Source: Adiantum capillus-veneris
Lineage: Eukaryota; Streptophyta; Polypodiopsida; Polypodiales; Pteridaceae
NCBI GenBank assembly: GCA_014529385.2
Contig: CM043958.1
Coordinates: 152,365,293-152,429,292, forward strand
DNA length: 64,000 nucleotides
Direction of reading: 5' to 3'
Below are positions 23,165 to 34,150 of this stretch, one piece after another; the first letter of the stretch is position 1, and every line of letters begins with the position of its first letter. The position numbers and the translations under genes were made by a program. The notes below the pieces were generated by a model. The model did no database searches. It was not told where the DNA came from and worked only from the letters and a program-made list of their open reading frames with translations.

Positions 23165-24760
23165 AATATCTCACCAACCCAAATGATTCCCTCATATTAA
23201 GCTGATCATTTAGTGTGGGAGAATAAACGTGAACAAGGGTTAGAATATAGACATGTGCTTATGGATCTATCTCCACACGGGGCCAATGTTAAAGGGGTCC
23301 AAATGAGAGATGTTCTATCAAAGAGCAAGCCTAGCTAATGGAGCTTAAAGACCTTAGGGCTAGCTTCATTAAAGACCTCCAAAGGTTAGTGTTAAAAGCA
23401 CTTGACCTTAGGCAAGCTAGGGCTGTGCTTGAGGGCGGAACCCAGCCCAAGCTTGAGGTTCTTGTCATGCTTGCTGACTAAGGTGCTTGAGGTGCTCGTC
23501 GTGCTTGCTGAGTAAGGTGGTTGATGTGCTTGTCATGCTTACTGACTAAGGTGCTTGAGGTGCTTAATGACTAAGGTGTTTGAGGTGCTTGAGGTGTTCC
23601 ACAAAGTCAAACATATCCCTACTCATGAGGGGGTGATCCCTCATTGTAGGAGCATGAGAGAGAACACACACACCCTCACACAAGGCAAGCTTGGTCTAAA
23701 GAAGCAATTAGGACACCTGTCAAGTTCCTCTTCATGTTTCCCTCATGGTGTGCCTAAAGCCTATGTGTAACCTCCTGGGGCGTTCCAGAAAGTCAAACAT
23801 ATCCCAACTCATGAGGGGGAAAGCCCTCATTTTAGGAGCATGAAAGACAACACACACACCCTCACACAAGGCAAGCTTGGTCTAAAGAAGCAACTAGGAC
23901 ACTTGTCAAGTTCCTCTTCTTGTTTCCCTCATGGTGTGTCTAAAGCATATTGGTTGGCCTCTCAAGGGGTCCAATTATAATTTAGTTAATTAAATTAATT
24001 TATTTTTCATTTATCAAGTTCTCTCTCTCAAAGAGGAAAGGGAGACACTTGTACCAAGGCTAGCATGCTTGCTTGATATGCATTCTGCATGTGATTGGGG
24101 CTTGAAGGGATCCAATGAGCTTCCATCATGAGCTAGAAAAGGGGGTCGACCAAGGAAGCTAGGGGCTCCAAGCTTGTTGAGAAGTTGAGAGCCTACACCA
24201 ACACTCTTGGCTATGGAATGCAAATCTAACCAAGAGCCATGGTCCAATGTTGAAGCTTGCCATCTTCTTCCCCGTCTTCATTACTATGCTATTATGTATG
24301 CCAAGCAAGAAGAGCGATGATAAGTGAGGAACTATTTATTTCTCCTATGAATGTTTCTTCTTCCTCTTCCCTACCCTCATTCCCCGCTATCTCTCTCCAC
24401 CTTTGAAGGTGTTTGAGGCCTTGGGAGTGAGGCTAGGGATGGTTAATGCTTTTTTACAAAGTCTATGTTATGCTCGTGATGCATGAAGCTTTCCATCTTC
24501 ATTGAATTACCTAGGTCACAAGGAATAGAAAGATTGTATTGTACCAAGTCTCTCTTGATGGGAGAATCTACAATACAAAAGCCTATTGGAGGGGGGACCG
24601 ACTCCATATAAATCCGGTCCTTGACTGTTGTCAAGTTCTCTAAACTCTCTCTCTTGCAAAAGTATTGCTCATGCCAAGTTAATTTTGATAAGTAAGATAA
24701 GTTATCAAGATAAGTGAAAGAATTTATTAAATATGTGCATAAAAAGAGTAAGCTTCTCAT
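23165..24760 (+). mobile_element. chromovirus LTR, copy R2 (5' LTR of element A)
   Basis: It is the reverse complement of R1 from about 23165 to about 24690, including the clusters around GACTAAGGTGCTTGAGG, the purine-rich middle and the CCATCAAGAGAGACTTGG word (as complement). On this strand it precedes element A's gag. Beyond 24690 it diverges from R1 and the inner edge is not clear. It contains its own 186-bp duplication. Confidence 0.75.
23596..23966. repeat. 186-bp tandem duplication inside LTR R2
   Basis: The units start at 23596 and 23782, both with GTTCCA(C/G)AAAGTCAAACATAT. R1 has a single copy of this block, so the duplication is specific to R2. Just left of it (23460-23595) is a short minisatellite built on GACTAAGGTGCTTGAGG. 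Confidence 0.92.
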
Positions 24761-27700
24761 TTTTCACTTCTCTTCTTCATTTTCTCAAGGTGCAAACTGG
24801 AGAGTAAGCTTGAGAAAGCCATAGCCGATAAACCTCTTTCACACACACCCCTCCTGCACGCACGCGCGCACACACACACACACACACACATCTCTCCAAG
24901 AGAAGCCATGGCCAAAACCCTAATCATGTTTGTTAAAACTTGATCTTCTTCTTCACACTATACTCTCCCTCTCCTCTCTCCTAAATCTCAAGATTCCATA
25001 GCTTGAACCCTCTTTGCCTCTTATCATTCTCTCATTCCAAGTAGCCAAATTGGTGGTCTTCAAGTGAAGCGAAGAGCCAACTACATCCAAAACAAGGAGA
25101 AGACTAGACCATACACACAGTAAGGTAATGCTTTGTTGTTCTTCTTATACTATTGCATTTTCTTCAAAGTGATTTACTTTCATGCTTACATGAATTAATG
25201 CTTAAGCTCTCATTTTTCCATAAGCAAGCCTTTTGCTTGGGAAGAAGTAATAACTACTTAATTTTATTGTTCCCCTCTAATTATGGTTCATTACTGATCA
25301 TAACTAACCATGTTGCCAACAACTAATTCCGATGTTATTTCAAGTTTCATTGTTTCAAGTTCTCTAGATTACCAGACTAATATGGCATAGAGAGAGTAGA
25401 AAGCACTCTCTTTAACCATACGTGACTGGAGATCATACTTATATTTCAAGTTCTCTAGATTACCAAACTAATATGACATAGAGAGATAAGAAAGCACTCT
25501 CTTTAACCATAGGTGACTGGAGATCATACTTATATTCAAGTTTCGTTCGCTAGATTACCAGACTAATATGGCATAGAGAGAGTAGAAAGCACTCTCTTTA
25601 ACCATAGGTGGCTGGAGATCATGCTAAAATAGCATGCATGTTGGATGATGATTAATATCTATGTGTATCCTTAAACCCCACCAAAAATATCCTTTTTTAT
25701 TTTTAAGATGTACAAGATAATTGCCACATAATCAATTAAGTAGTGGAAATTTTTAGAATTAACCATTCTATTCAAAGTGGCATTATAATCTACTCTAAAA
25801 GAATGCTCTTACGAAAGGTTCACAAGTTTTTCTTTAAATTTAAGAAATAGGATTTTTCTTCTTTCAAAGAGAAAAAGAGCACGTGTAAGATTTGCTTAGT
25901 GATACCGATAACGTTAATACTAATTCTCTCAAGGAGAGTTAAGTTTTGAAAGATAGATCTATTTTAATCAAAGGAGTTTTTCCGTGTGGAAGTAGAAATT
26001 TCCTTCCATTTAAGGTTATCCCCTCTCTTATCAATTGGAAAGTCCCAAAACTATAAGCCTCTTCTAGCTACAGAGTTGATCCTCTCCACGGTAGCAAGGG
26101 TATGCGTAAATCCCTTCTTAAAGAAGAATTTGTTAATCATTCATACACTGTTGGATGAGTGTTTTTCACTATACTAGCATGCCCACTCTTAGGAATGTAA
26201 CATTTTCACTCTTACACTACCATGCATGGAAGGTTTACTGTTGCATAAGCACTCAAAGGAAGTTTCTTGATTATTTGTCTCAAGATTGCAAGTTGGTGCA
26301 TTCCAAAGTTTTGTGTTTACAACGCATAGATCATACCAAAGAAAAACTCATTGTAGAAAGCATATATGCTTTGTTCATTTCAAATTTCTGTACTTTCAAG
26401 TTTGTTTGCAAATTCAAAGGGAGGAGTAAGGGGATAGCTTCGCGGATGTTGTGATCATGTTGCTTGACCATAAAACTCCCGTCGCTTCCATGGAGATGTC
26501 CCATGGATGGCAAATGATGCAAAGGGACCAAAATGGGATTCTTCAAAGTCGAAGTTAACTTGAAACTTACGTCAAGACACAACCTTAAACTCCCAAGAGA
26601 CTCATTGTATTTCTTAACGTCTTGTTTGATTGAAGATTAAAATGAACTAGGAACTGAGAGATTATAACTCAAAGAACTTCACCTAAATTTAAACTATGAT
26701 TAAAACTTTATCGAGAAGATTTGACCTGGATATCCCTAGCATAACATAGAAGATTTAAGTATGAACTTTCCTACGTGCTTGGAAAAGGCCAACACAGGTG
26801 TGTACCTGTGGAATACAATGGGGAATGGTCCTTTTCAGCTAGGACTGATAACCTTTGGTCTATGTTTTGAGCTTGGTTCATTCATTGCCCTAGAAATGGG
26901 ATTGAATGGGAGTGAGTCTCGCCCGGTTGATAGGTACCCGTGAATACGTCTGGAAATCAGCCTAGTCCGAGTAGGCTTGATGCCAATGGGATAAGGAAAG
27001 AACGAAAGGATCATGGGAATGGATTGAATAAAGAAGGGAGTTGTGATTAATTAAAAACACTTGCTTTCAAAACTTGTTTGGTAAAAATGAACCTGGAAAA
27101 GGCTAGGAACTTAAATGGGCTATCCCGCACTCGTCCACATCAGCCAGACAATGCTCTACTTCTCGAACATGTTTTTTTAAAAGGAACCTAAAGTAGATTG
27201 TTTTTAAGGCCTTTTCCAAACAAAAGAACTGAATGGAAATTGTTTGAAGGTGCCACCTCAATACGTGGCGAAGGAGATAGGATACCCGAGTCATGGCACG
27301 AGGATCGGGATATTCCTGGGAAGGTACGTGTGATTGCTTGAAAGAAATACCTAAATCTCTTTAGTATTACTAAAGGGAAGAAGAAACTAAAAAGATTCAA
27401 AAGGTGGGAACAACCTGATAAATGTACATTTGCAACAAAGATATGCAACAGTTTGCATGCTATTTTCAATTGCTTCAATGTATTCTTTGATTGACTTGAA
27501 TGGAATATTGGTTTCAAGTACCATAGTATTACCTTCAAAAAGTGCATTTATCAAACAATTCGATGGGTGAGTGGATTCTGGAGGGTTAATTTGTTGGCCA
27601 AAAAGCTGAACCCAATTTTATGTTGTCCAGTAAGTTGAGTCAAGTATGGGAAAAGGAAATCCGATCTACGGAGCGGGAACCAAACTTGGGAACGAGGGGT

Positions 27701-28067
27701 TTGTGTAGCCAGTAATTCCACTCATCTTAGGGGAACGCACTGACGGCTGTGCTTGGTCCTAACCGGGAAAAAAGCGTCAGTGACCTTAAATCAAAGGTGA
27801 ATTAGTGAACTTCCACCAGTTGACCCTGAAAGGTTGATGTTCTAATATAGTTTGATGACTTCAAATGGTGAGTAGAAGTGATGAGGAAAGGTGTTTCCAG
27901 GTTAAGGGACCCAAATGACAAAAGTGAATGATACCACCCTCTTGAGTTGGCTTCAAAGAGCAGGAGGAGTTCTGTCTTGGTGTCGGTCTCAAGTGGGAGG
28001 GATGTCAAGAATTTCTGTGTAATTGCGGAAAGGCATTGTAGCCAACGGTACCTGATATGGCCCTCAT
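24761..28067. other. unexplained 3.3-kb stretch between LTR R2 and leader
   Basis: Element C has only about 190 bp between its primer site and the shared leader block, but element A has 3.3 kb between R2 and the same block. I see no coding region or second element here. It holds a GC/CA microsatellite (24856-24890), a three-copy tandem repeat (25356-25630) and mixed-composition DNA from 26450 to 28060 without a known domain. Confidence 0.5.
25356..25630. repeat. three-copy tandem repeat, 91-95 bp
   Basis: The units start at 25356, 25447 and 25537, each with CAAGTT, CTAGATTACCA and ACTCTCTTTAACCATA. Copies 1 and 3 share GGCATAGAGAGAGTAG, while copy 2 has GACATAGAGAGATAAG. Confidence 0.95.
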
Positions 28068-28319
28068 AGCTACAAGCAAGCTCAACAAGAACCATAATCA
28101 ACCGAGAAATGTTAGACCCTCTCCACTATCTTTGCAATCAACAGTGTCTAAACCACGGGTGTGGCTGTTTAAGAACTAATTTTCAAAGGTAAAGAAAAGT
28201 AGCAACTAAGTTTTTTGAGGATACCAAAGCACAAAGTAATCTATACATAAGTTTAATTAACATGGTTGATAATAACCAAGAGAGTAGAATGAACATTGAT
28301 AACTTTGATTTGCACATGA
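28068..28319 (+). other. chromovirus A leader
   Basis: Positions 28068-28142 match the leader of element C. The rest is unassigned sequence upstream of gag. Confidence 0.6.
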
Positions 28320-29690
28320 AGGTGCTAATGATGATGCCCCCATTTTTGTCAATTATCTTGTTACTAGGTTGCAGCAAGCTATGGGCAACCCTGCTTTGCA
28401 AGCTGAAGTTACTCAACAACTTTGTGCTTATGGGATTTCCCTTCCTCTCCAAGAGGAGAGAGAGCTTAGGAGGCCTCTGGATGAGACCCCCAAAATAAGA
28501 CTCTCTCCCATAAGAGAGAAGAAAATCCCTAAGTTCCTCTGAAGATGTGGCTCCACAAAGATGGTGGTCTAGACGATTGCCAACTCCTCCCAAGAGGAAA
28601 CGGTCAACCCACTGTCCTTCTGCTCATCACTCCAAAAGGGAAGGGAGAAAACAAAGCAAGAAAAGGGTAAGAAAGAGGTCACCCTCTTATCCTTCTTCTT
28701 CACCTTCCTCCTCTTCCAACGAAAGCAATAGCTATTCTCCTAGAGAATACAAGAGGAGAGGACATCACAAATATTACCGTGCATGGCGAAGGTCTCAAAA
28801 TCTCAAGAAGTTCAAAGAGGAAGGAAAGAGTATCTCTTTTCTCACCTATGATGTCACCTTTGGTGCTACTGACAAAGTATTGGCCTTCATCCAACAATTT
28901 GATGCGGCCTTTGGAGACGAGGGCTTCACGGAGTCCTCAAAGCTATGCCATGTAGCTATGCACTTTCAAAATTCTGCTCGTCAATGATGGGCTAGCCCTT
29001 TGTGGAAACGGCGATGCCCCAAAGACATGGAAAACTCTACGAGATTCTAGCATGAAGAAATTCCTTTCAAGCGATGCAAAGGACAAAGTGCTTACCAAAT
29101 GGTGGAGCTTGAAGCTTCTCTCCAACGAGTCTATCCACAAATATGTGGACAAGTTTTGGGATTTACATCTCAAGGCTATTGTCTTTCAAAAGATAGACTT
29201 CGCCAAGCAAAAGCAACAATTCTATGGGGGATTACTTGAAGAGATGGTTGAGTGCATCAACTCCCAGTGGCCTGGTTCTATCATCGAAGTAATCCACCAC
29301 ACCATGGTTTCTTTGCACATCAATTTCCAACAAGGGGCTAGAAGGAATGTGAATCCCATGGAAAGCAAAGAAAAAAGTGATGCAAAAGAAAAAACCAATG
29401 CCAAAATTCTTTCCAAGGGAATTCCAACAACAACAACAACTGGTCCAAGGAGAAGAGAGTTTACAAAGGTAAAAATAAACTCTCTCCTGAGGAGCTTGAA
29501 GCTTTTTGTAAGGACCACAAATGTTTTCAGTGTGGGGATCAAGGACATGGATATCATTCTTGGCCCAAGAGAAATGCTTGCAATGAGACTCCTAGAGCTT
29601 CCTCTATCGAAGCTCCAAAAGAGGATGCTCATTGCAAAGCATCACCTCTCTCCTATGCTTGGGGAAAGGTAAGGAAGCATGATGCCTTCA
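28320..29690 (+). pseudogene. chromovirus A gag
   Basis: The N-terminal part (28320-28540) reads NYLVTRLQQAMGNPALQAEVTQQL before a frame change. Then 28547-28987 has a basic, serine-rich segment and the start of the capsid domain (SFLTYDVTFGATDKVLAFIQQF, AFGDEGFTESSKL). After a frameshift near 28990, 29052-29672 continues with MKKFLSSDAKDKVLTKWWSLK and SIHKYVDKFWDLHLKA, the usual Ty3/gypsy capsid pattern. A further frame change leads to a zinc knuckle at 29522-29563, CFQCGDQGHGYHSW, where the last cysteine of CX2CX4HX4C is a tryptophan. Gag normally forms the virus-like particle. At least three frame changes make this copy inactive. Confidence 0.85.
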
Positions 29691-30600
29691 TCTGTTTGAC
29701 CCTCGCTCTACTCACAACTTCATATCAATGGTGTTGGCCACTAAGTTGGGCATTCAAGCTTTTGATATGGGAGATATTGTAACTGTTGATGTAACGTTCA
29801 AGGGATAGCAAGCCTCCATTAGTCCCTTGATTGGAAAGTTGAGGCTTCATGTCCAAAGCTGCATCAACAAAGAAGACTTTCTCATGTCTCCTCTCCAACA
29901 TGAGGATGTTATCCTAGGGGCACCATGGTTCAACCACATGGCTACCAACATGAACTTCCCTGAAAGGAGAATCTACTTCACCTACAGGGAAAAGAGCATG
30001 TATATAGATGCTAGTGAGTCTGGTCGTACGATACCACTTGTAAATTCTCTTGCTTTTGACAAATCAATGAAAGCTCTGTTTCTGCATACGTGATTTTCGT
30101 CAAAGAGTCCCTAAAAGGTCCTAATGTTTCATCAAATATAAATGGTAGGAATCAAGAAGAGTTAGACTTGTCTAATTTTCCAAAAGGATTCCAAGATGTG
30201 TCATCAATGATATCCCTATGGACTTACCTCCAAAACAAGGGGATGATGATAATCAAATTGATCTCCGTTGTAGACAAAGGGATGACGAGGCCTAGCTCCT
30301 CTTCCTTTTGTTCTCCCGTCCTTTTAGTGCAAAACAAAGATGGTACATACCACATGTGTGTGGACTACCAAGCATGAAACCATATCACTATCAAAAACAT
30401 ATTTTCCGTACCGTGGGTAGAAAATCTATATGATAAGCTACAAGAATGTACCTACTTCAGTAGGATTGACCTTAAAAATGGCTATCATCAAATAAGGATA
30501 GTGAATGAAGATATCTTAAAGACCGTGTTTTTTATAACAATTGGTCTTTATGAATATCTAGTCATGCCTTTTGGCTTGACTAATGCACCAGCCACGCCTC
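29691..30600 (+). pseudogene. chromovirus A protease and start of reverse transcriptase
   Basis: The protease part is visible as THNFISMVLATKLGIQ just after a worn active site (DPRS where D-S/T-G is expected), then LIGKLRLHVQ and VILGAPWFNHMA (29827-29970). A linker follows, and RT starts with VVDKGMTRPSSSSFCSPVLLVQ and MCVDYQA (30240-30377), then [16 protein letters not shown] and [12 protein letters not shown]. Homology ends at about 30597, directly after that motif, so the catalytic YxDD region is absent. Stops interrupt the frame at 29806 and 30375. Confidence 0.87.
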
Positions 30601-30929
30601 TCTCTTAAAATCATACTCATCCTCAACTATGAGGTAGAAGAGATAAAGCCTTAGTCATTAGTCAATATTTCTTAGCGGGTGGTAGAGGATTTCTTTTTAC
30701 CCTACGACATCATTCCAAGATGGATGACTAATCCATTTGGTGCTTGGTAGATGTAGCTGCCCTCAGCATGTCTGCTCTTTAGTCCATTTCATTCTCCCAA
30801 AGTAGAGTGACAAATTCTACTTGGTGTTTGAGAGACGTCGACATCACAAACATGATTCTAAGCATGCATACTATTTAAATTTGTGCACAAAAAAAAGAAT
30901 TAGTCTTATAAGACAAAAACATTGATCAT
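30601..30929. other. unassigned junction between elements A and B
   Basis: These 330 bp lie between the end of element A's RT homology and the chromodomain of element B. They match no LTR copy in this window and show no coding sequence. They could be remaining host DNA or the edge of a deleted segment. Confidence 0.5.
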
Positions 30930-31200
30930 TTAAAAGAAACATGTACAATTGCCTACCCCTAATGTAGCACTGTAAGCATTAACAAGGTTCATACTATCCT
31001 TAAGTTGTATTCCTTGCATCCATCTAGCATCTTCAAAAGGAGAATTTTTTAACTTAATAAGATACCGTCGGATAATCTTACCATGTCGTACTATCTTGTC
31101 TTCATGCCAAAGGATAGCTTCGGGTTGTAGCACATCTTCTCGATCTTTGATTTCTGGAGGGTCTTCAATAATTGGTTCACTTGGAGGTTCTCATTCGTAG
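30930..31200 (-). pseudogene. chromovirus B chromodomain
   Basis: The minus-strand frame 30930-31133 reads LQPEAILWHEDKIVRHGKIIRRYLIKLKNSPFEDARWM, with the pattern of a chromodomain: an I-L start, a basic segment, the RYLIKxKN strand and an acidic-x-x-x-W end. It follows the VSLLKPY-type end of integrase and PPxIKDxED linker (31140-31200). In chromoviruses this domain steers integration to particular chromatin. One possible stop lies close to the linker, but the domain itself is open. Confidence 0.78.
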
Positions 31201-32310
31201 GGCTTAAGTAGGTTCACATGAAAATCATTGTGTATGAGCCAATGGTTGGGAAGCTTGAGTTAATAATCCATCTCATTGATTGGCTTCAAGATTTGAAAAG
31301 GACCATAGTATCTTTTTGCTAGTTTAGCATAATACTTTTGATGGCCCGTAGGATTCTTGCCCATCATTTGCCTCAATCAAGCCTTGGGAACTTGAGTACA
31401 ACCCAATCATTTTCTTTGAATGTTAAGGCCCTTCTGTGCTTGTCAGCAACAACTTTTTTCCTTTGTTGAGAGATGGATATAGCCTTCTTGTAGGTCATGG
31501 CTATACTCATTGGCAGTGAATATCTTCCCATGTACTTTAAGTAGCAAGGGACTTTTAGGTCTTCCCTCAATGATTTCACAAGGTTCTTTCCCATAGAAGT
31601 ATGGACAGTATTATTGTATGCATACTCTACAAGAGGTAGGTACTTTTCCCATTGTGAGTGTTGATCTACTGATGTAACATAAGTCTTGAGTAGATCGAGT
31701 ATCGTAAGATTTGCTATCTCATTTTGGCCATCCATTTGTGGGTGATAGGTCGAAGAGAAATTCAATCTTGTACCTAGATTTTCAAAGAGACCTTTCTAGA
31801 AATGATTGATCATTCTTGGATCTCTATCTGACACGATGGATGTTGGCAATCCATGGTGTTTGAAAGAGAGTTGCCATTTGTTGTGCCTTAATAGTCTTTT
31901 TGACAGGAATAAAGTGTGCTTGCTTGCTAAACCTGTCAACTATTGCCCATATTTATGTATTCCCATGGATAAACTTGGGTAATCCAAAGATAAATCCATG
32001 TATATACTCTCCCATGGTGAATTAGGTATTGGCAATGGCTAGAGTAATCTAGGTTGCTTCCCTCTATCATACTTAGACTTTTGGCAAACCACACATTTTG
32101 AAACATACTCTTGTATGTTCACTTTGATGGTGGCCAATAGAAGTACATCTCTACTCCTTGAAGAGTAGGTTGAATGCCTCTATGCCCCGCATAGGAAGGA
32201 GCATGGGATTCATACATGAATTTCTCATGAAGGGAGTGGGTAACACATAGCCTATTGCCATGGAGAAGATAACCATTGTGCAAGGTGAATTTTTCTTCTT
32301 TCTTTCCCAA
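31201..32310 (-). pseudogene. chromovirus B integrase
   Basis: From the right: the zinc-binding region HAPSYAGHRGIQ (32119-32310) with CVVCQ-like sequence near 32085; a worn core with MDL and then SIVSDRDPRMINHF near 31800-31850, which holds the second catalytic aspartate; then NFSSTYHPQMDGQNEIANLT (31700-31765) with the catalytic glutamate. The C-terminal part has KHRRALTFKENDWVVLKFP and, after stops, the YYGPFQ-like and IHNDFHVNLLKP-like region (31200-31330). Stops and frame changes near 31370 and 31770 inactivate it. Confidence 0.85.
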
Positions 32311-33672
32311 TGCAAAGGGGCTGACATTATGTCTTTAAAGTCAGGGTCAGTAGCATACTCATCTATCATAGAAGATAGATCATTGTGAGTTGATATAGAC
32401 ACCGCATTACCTTTTGGTCGTTGTGAAAGTGCATCGGCCACTTGACCAACAATGTGAGCAATATGAAAATAAAACCGTGAAAGAAAATTTTCCCACCTCA
32501 TTTGTTTGTCGGAAAGCTTGGTTTGCATCATGAAGTACTTGAGACTTTGGTGGTCTATTCGGCTGGCAAAAAAAATGGAGTCCCTAGTAGATAGCGCTTC
32601 CATGTGTCTAGGAAATGTAGAACAACTAAAAGCTGTTTTTTGTATATGCCCAAGACTCATTCATTGGCATTGAACCTTCGGCTCTCATATGCTATGGCAT
32701 GCCCTTCTTGAAGCAAGATTGCTCCAAGGGAATCAACACAAGCATTACATTGGACCTCAAATGGATTTGAGAGATCCGAAAGCTTCTGTTTGAGCTTGTC
32801 AAAAGCATTTTGCTGCTTAGCAGTCCATGCGTACTTAACGTTCATCTTTGTTAAGTCATGTAATGGTCCCGCTATTTGAGAGAATTTGGTTATGAAGCTT
32901 CTATAGTATGCACACATACCAATAAAGATTCTTAGCTCATGTAGATTCATTGGATTAGGCCATGCTTTTATTACCCCCAACTTTGATGGATCCATACGGA
33001 TACCATCTCGAGAGATAATATGACATAAGTATTGAATCTCTTGAAGGAAGAATTTGTTCTTCTTTTGATTGATGAAAAGCTTGTTCTCCCTCAAAGATTG
33101 AAAAATCACCTAGAGATGTTGCTTGTGTTCCTCCAAGGACTTGGAGTAGATAATGATATCATCAAAGAACACTCCAGTGAATTTGCGGTAGGGTATAAAT
33201 ATTTTCTTCATTAAACGATATTACCTGGAGGTGTTGCTTGTGCTCGTCTAATAAATTAGAGTAGATGGTTATATCATCAAGCTTTGGTGAGGCCTCAATA
33301 GCTTCTCCATCAGACGGTTAAATGTGGCTGGTGAATTGGTCAAGCCAAAAGGCATGACAATGTACTCGTAAAGACTAAACGTAGTGCAAAAAATGGAATC
33401 TTTAACATGTCTTGATCAACTATCCTTATTTGATGGTAGCCACTTTTTAGGTCAATCCTACTGAAGTAGGTCAACCCCTGTAGCTTATCAAATAGGTCTT
33501 CTACCCGTGGAATGGGAAACCTTTTCTTGATAGTGATCCTATTTAGTGCTCTATAGTCGACACACATCCGATATGTGCCATCTTTCTTTTGCACTAATAA
33601 AACTGGCGAACAAAATGGAGATGAGCTAGGCCTAACTATGCCTTTCTCAACCAACTCATGCACTTTCCACAT
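32311..33672 (-). pseudogene. chromovirus B reverse transcriptase and RNase H
   Basis: RT starts in the 33340-33672 frame with [41 protein letters not shown] and a worn FGLYEY. MPFGLTNSPATFNRLMEKLL follows near 33310-33350. Next is a broken repeat: a stretch like DDITIYSNLLDEHKQHL and, after a stop, a second version with FTGVFFDDIIIYSKSLEEHKQHL (near 33110-33180), so the catalytic FxDD region is partly duplicated. Then 32657-33109 holds the thumb and connection (YLCHIISRDGIRMDPSKL, AYYRSFITKFSQIA), and 32311-32660 the end of RNase H with IDHQSLKYFMMQ, FYFHIAHIVG and ADALSQRP. Several frame changes make it inactive. Confidence 0.88.
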
Positions 33673-34150
33673 AATCTCCTCTTGTTGAGCGTTAGAAACT
33701 CGATAAGGAGGTTTATTAGGCGGTGAGCTTCTTGGAAGAAGTTCAATTGCATGGTCATCATCCCCTCATTTGGGAGGTAGCTCACAATGGATGTCATCAA
33801 TAAAAACATCTTGGAATCCTTTTAGGAAATCGGATAACTTTAATTTCTTTTGATTGCCTATATCTTCTTTTGCTAAAACATTAGGTTCATTTTGAGAATC
33901 TTTAACAAAAATCATGTACACAAAAATAGAGCTCTTTATTGACTTATTGAAAGCTTGTTTATGTACAATGGGTATGATGCTACCCGATTCCTTAGCATCT
34001 ATGCATATATCTTTTTCCTTGTACCTAAAGTAGATTTCTCTCTCAAGGAATTAAACATTGGCAGCCATGTGATCAAACCATGGTGCCCTTAGGATTACAT
34101 CCTCATGCTTGAGAGGAGAGATGAAGAAATCCTCCTTGTCCACATAACAA
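33673..34150 (-). pseudogene. chromovirus B protease-RT linker
   Basis: The minus strand continues upstream of RT with a worn SNAQQEEIMWKVHELV and an acidic-poor linker that matches element A (29827-30240), ending in YVDKEDFFISPL at 34095-34150, where protease homology is cut at the LTR edge. No catalytic aspartate remains. Confidence 0.75.

Larger units (their letters stand above)
30930..34150 (-). mobile_element. chromovirus B, 5'-deleted Ty3/gypsy element
   Basis: On the minus strand the order from the right is LTR R3, PR-RT linker, RT, RNase H, integrase, chromodomain. Gag, leader and primer site are missing, because protease-region sequence directly abuts the LTR edge at 34150/34151. 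No 3' LTR follows the chromodomain. It belongs to the same family as A and C. Confidence 0.85.

Noticed and set aside
13900-24760. R1 and R2 as ends of one giant fold-back transposon
   Set aside because: Each is followed on its own strand by chromovirus leader or genes, and a third copy stands alone, so they are LTRs of separate elements.
25000-25140. Possible host 5' untranslated exon with a splice donor (CAGTAAGGTAATG)
   Set aside because: The CT-rich context is suggestive, but no coding exon or acceptor follows; a chance match cannot be excluded.
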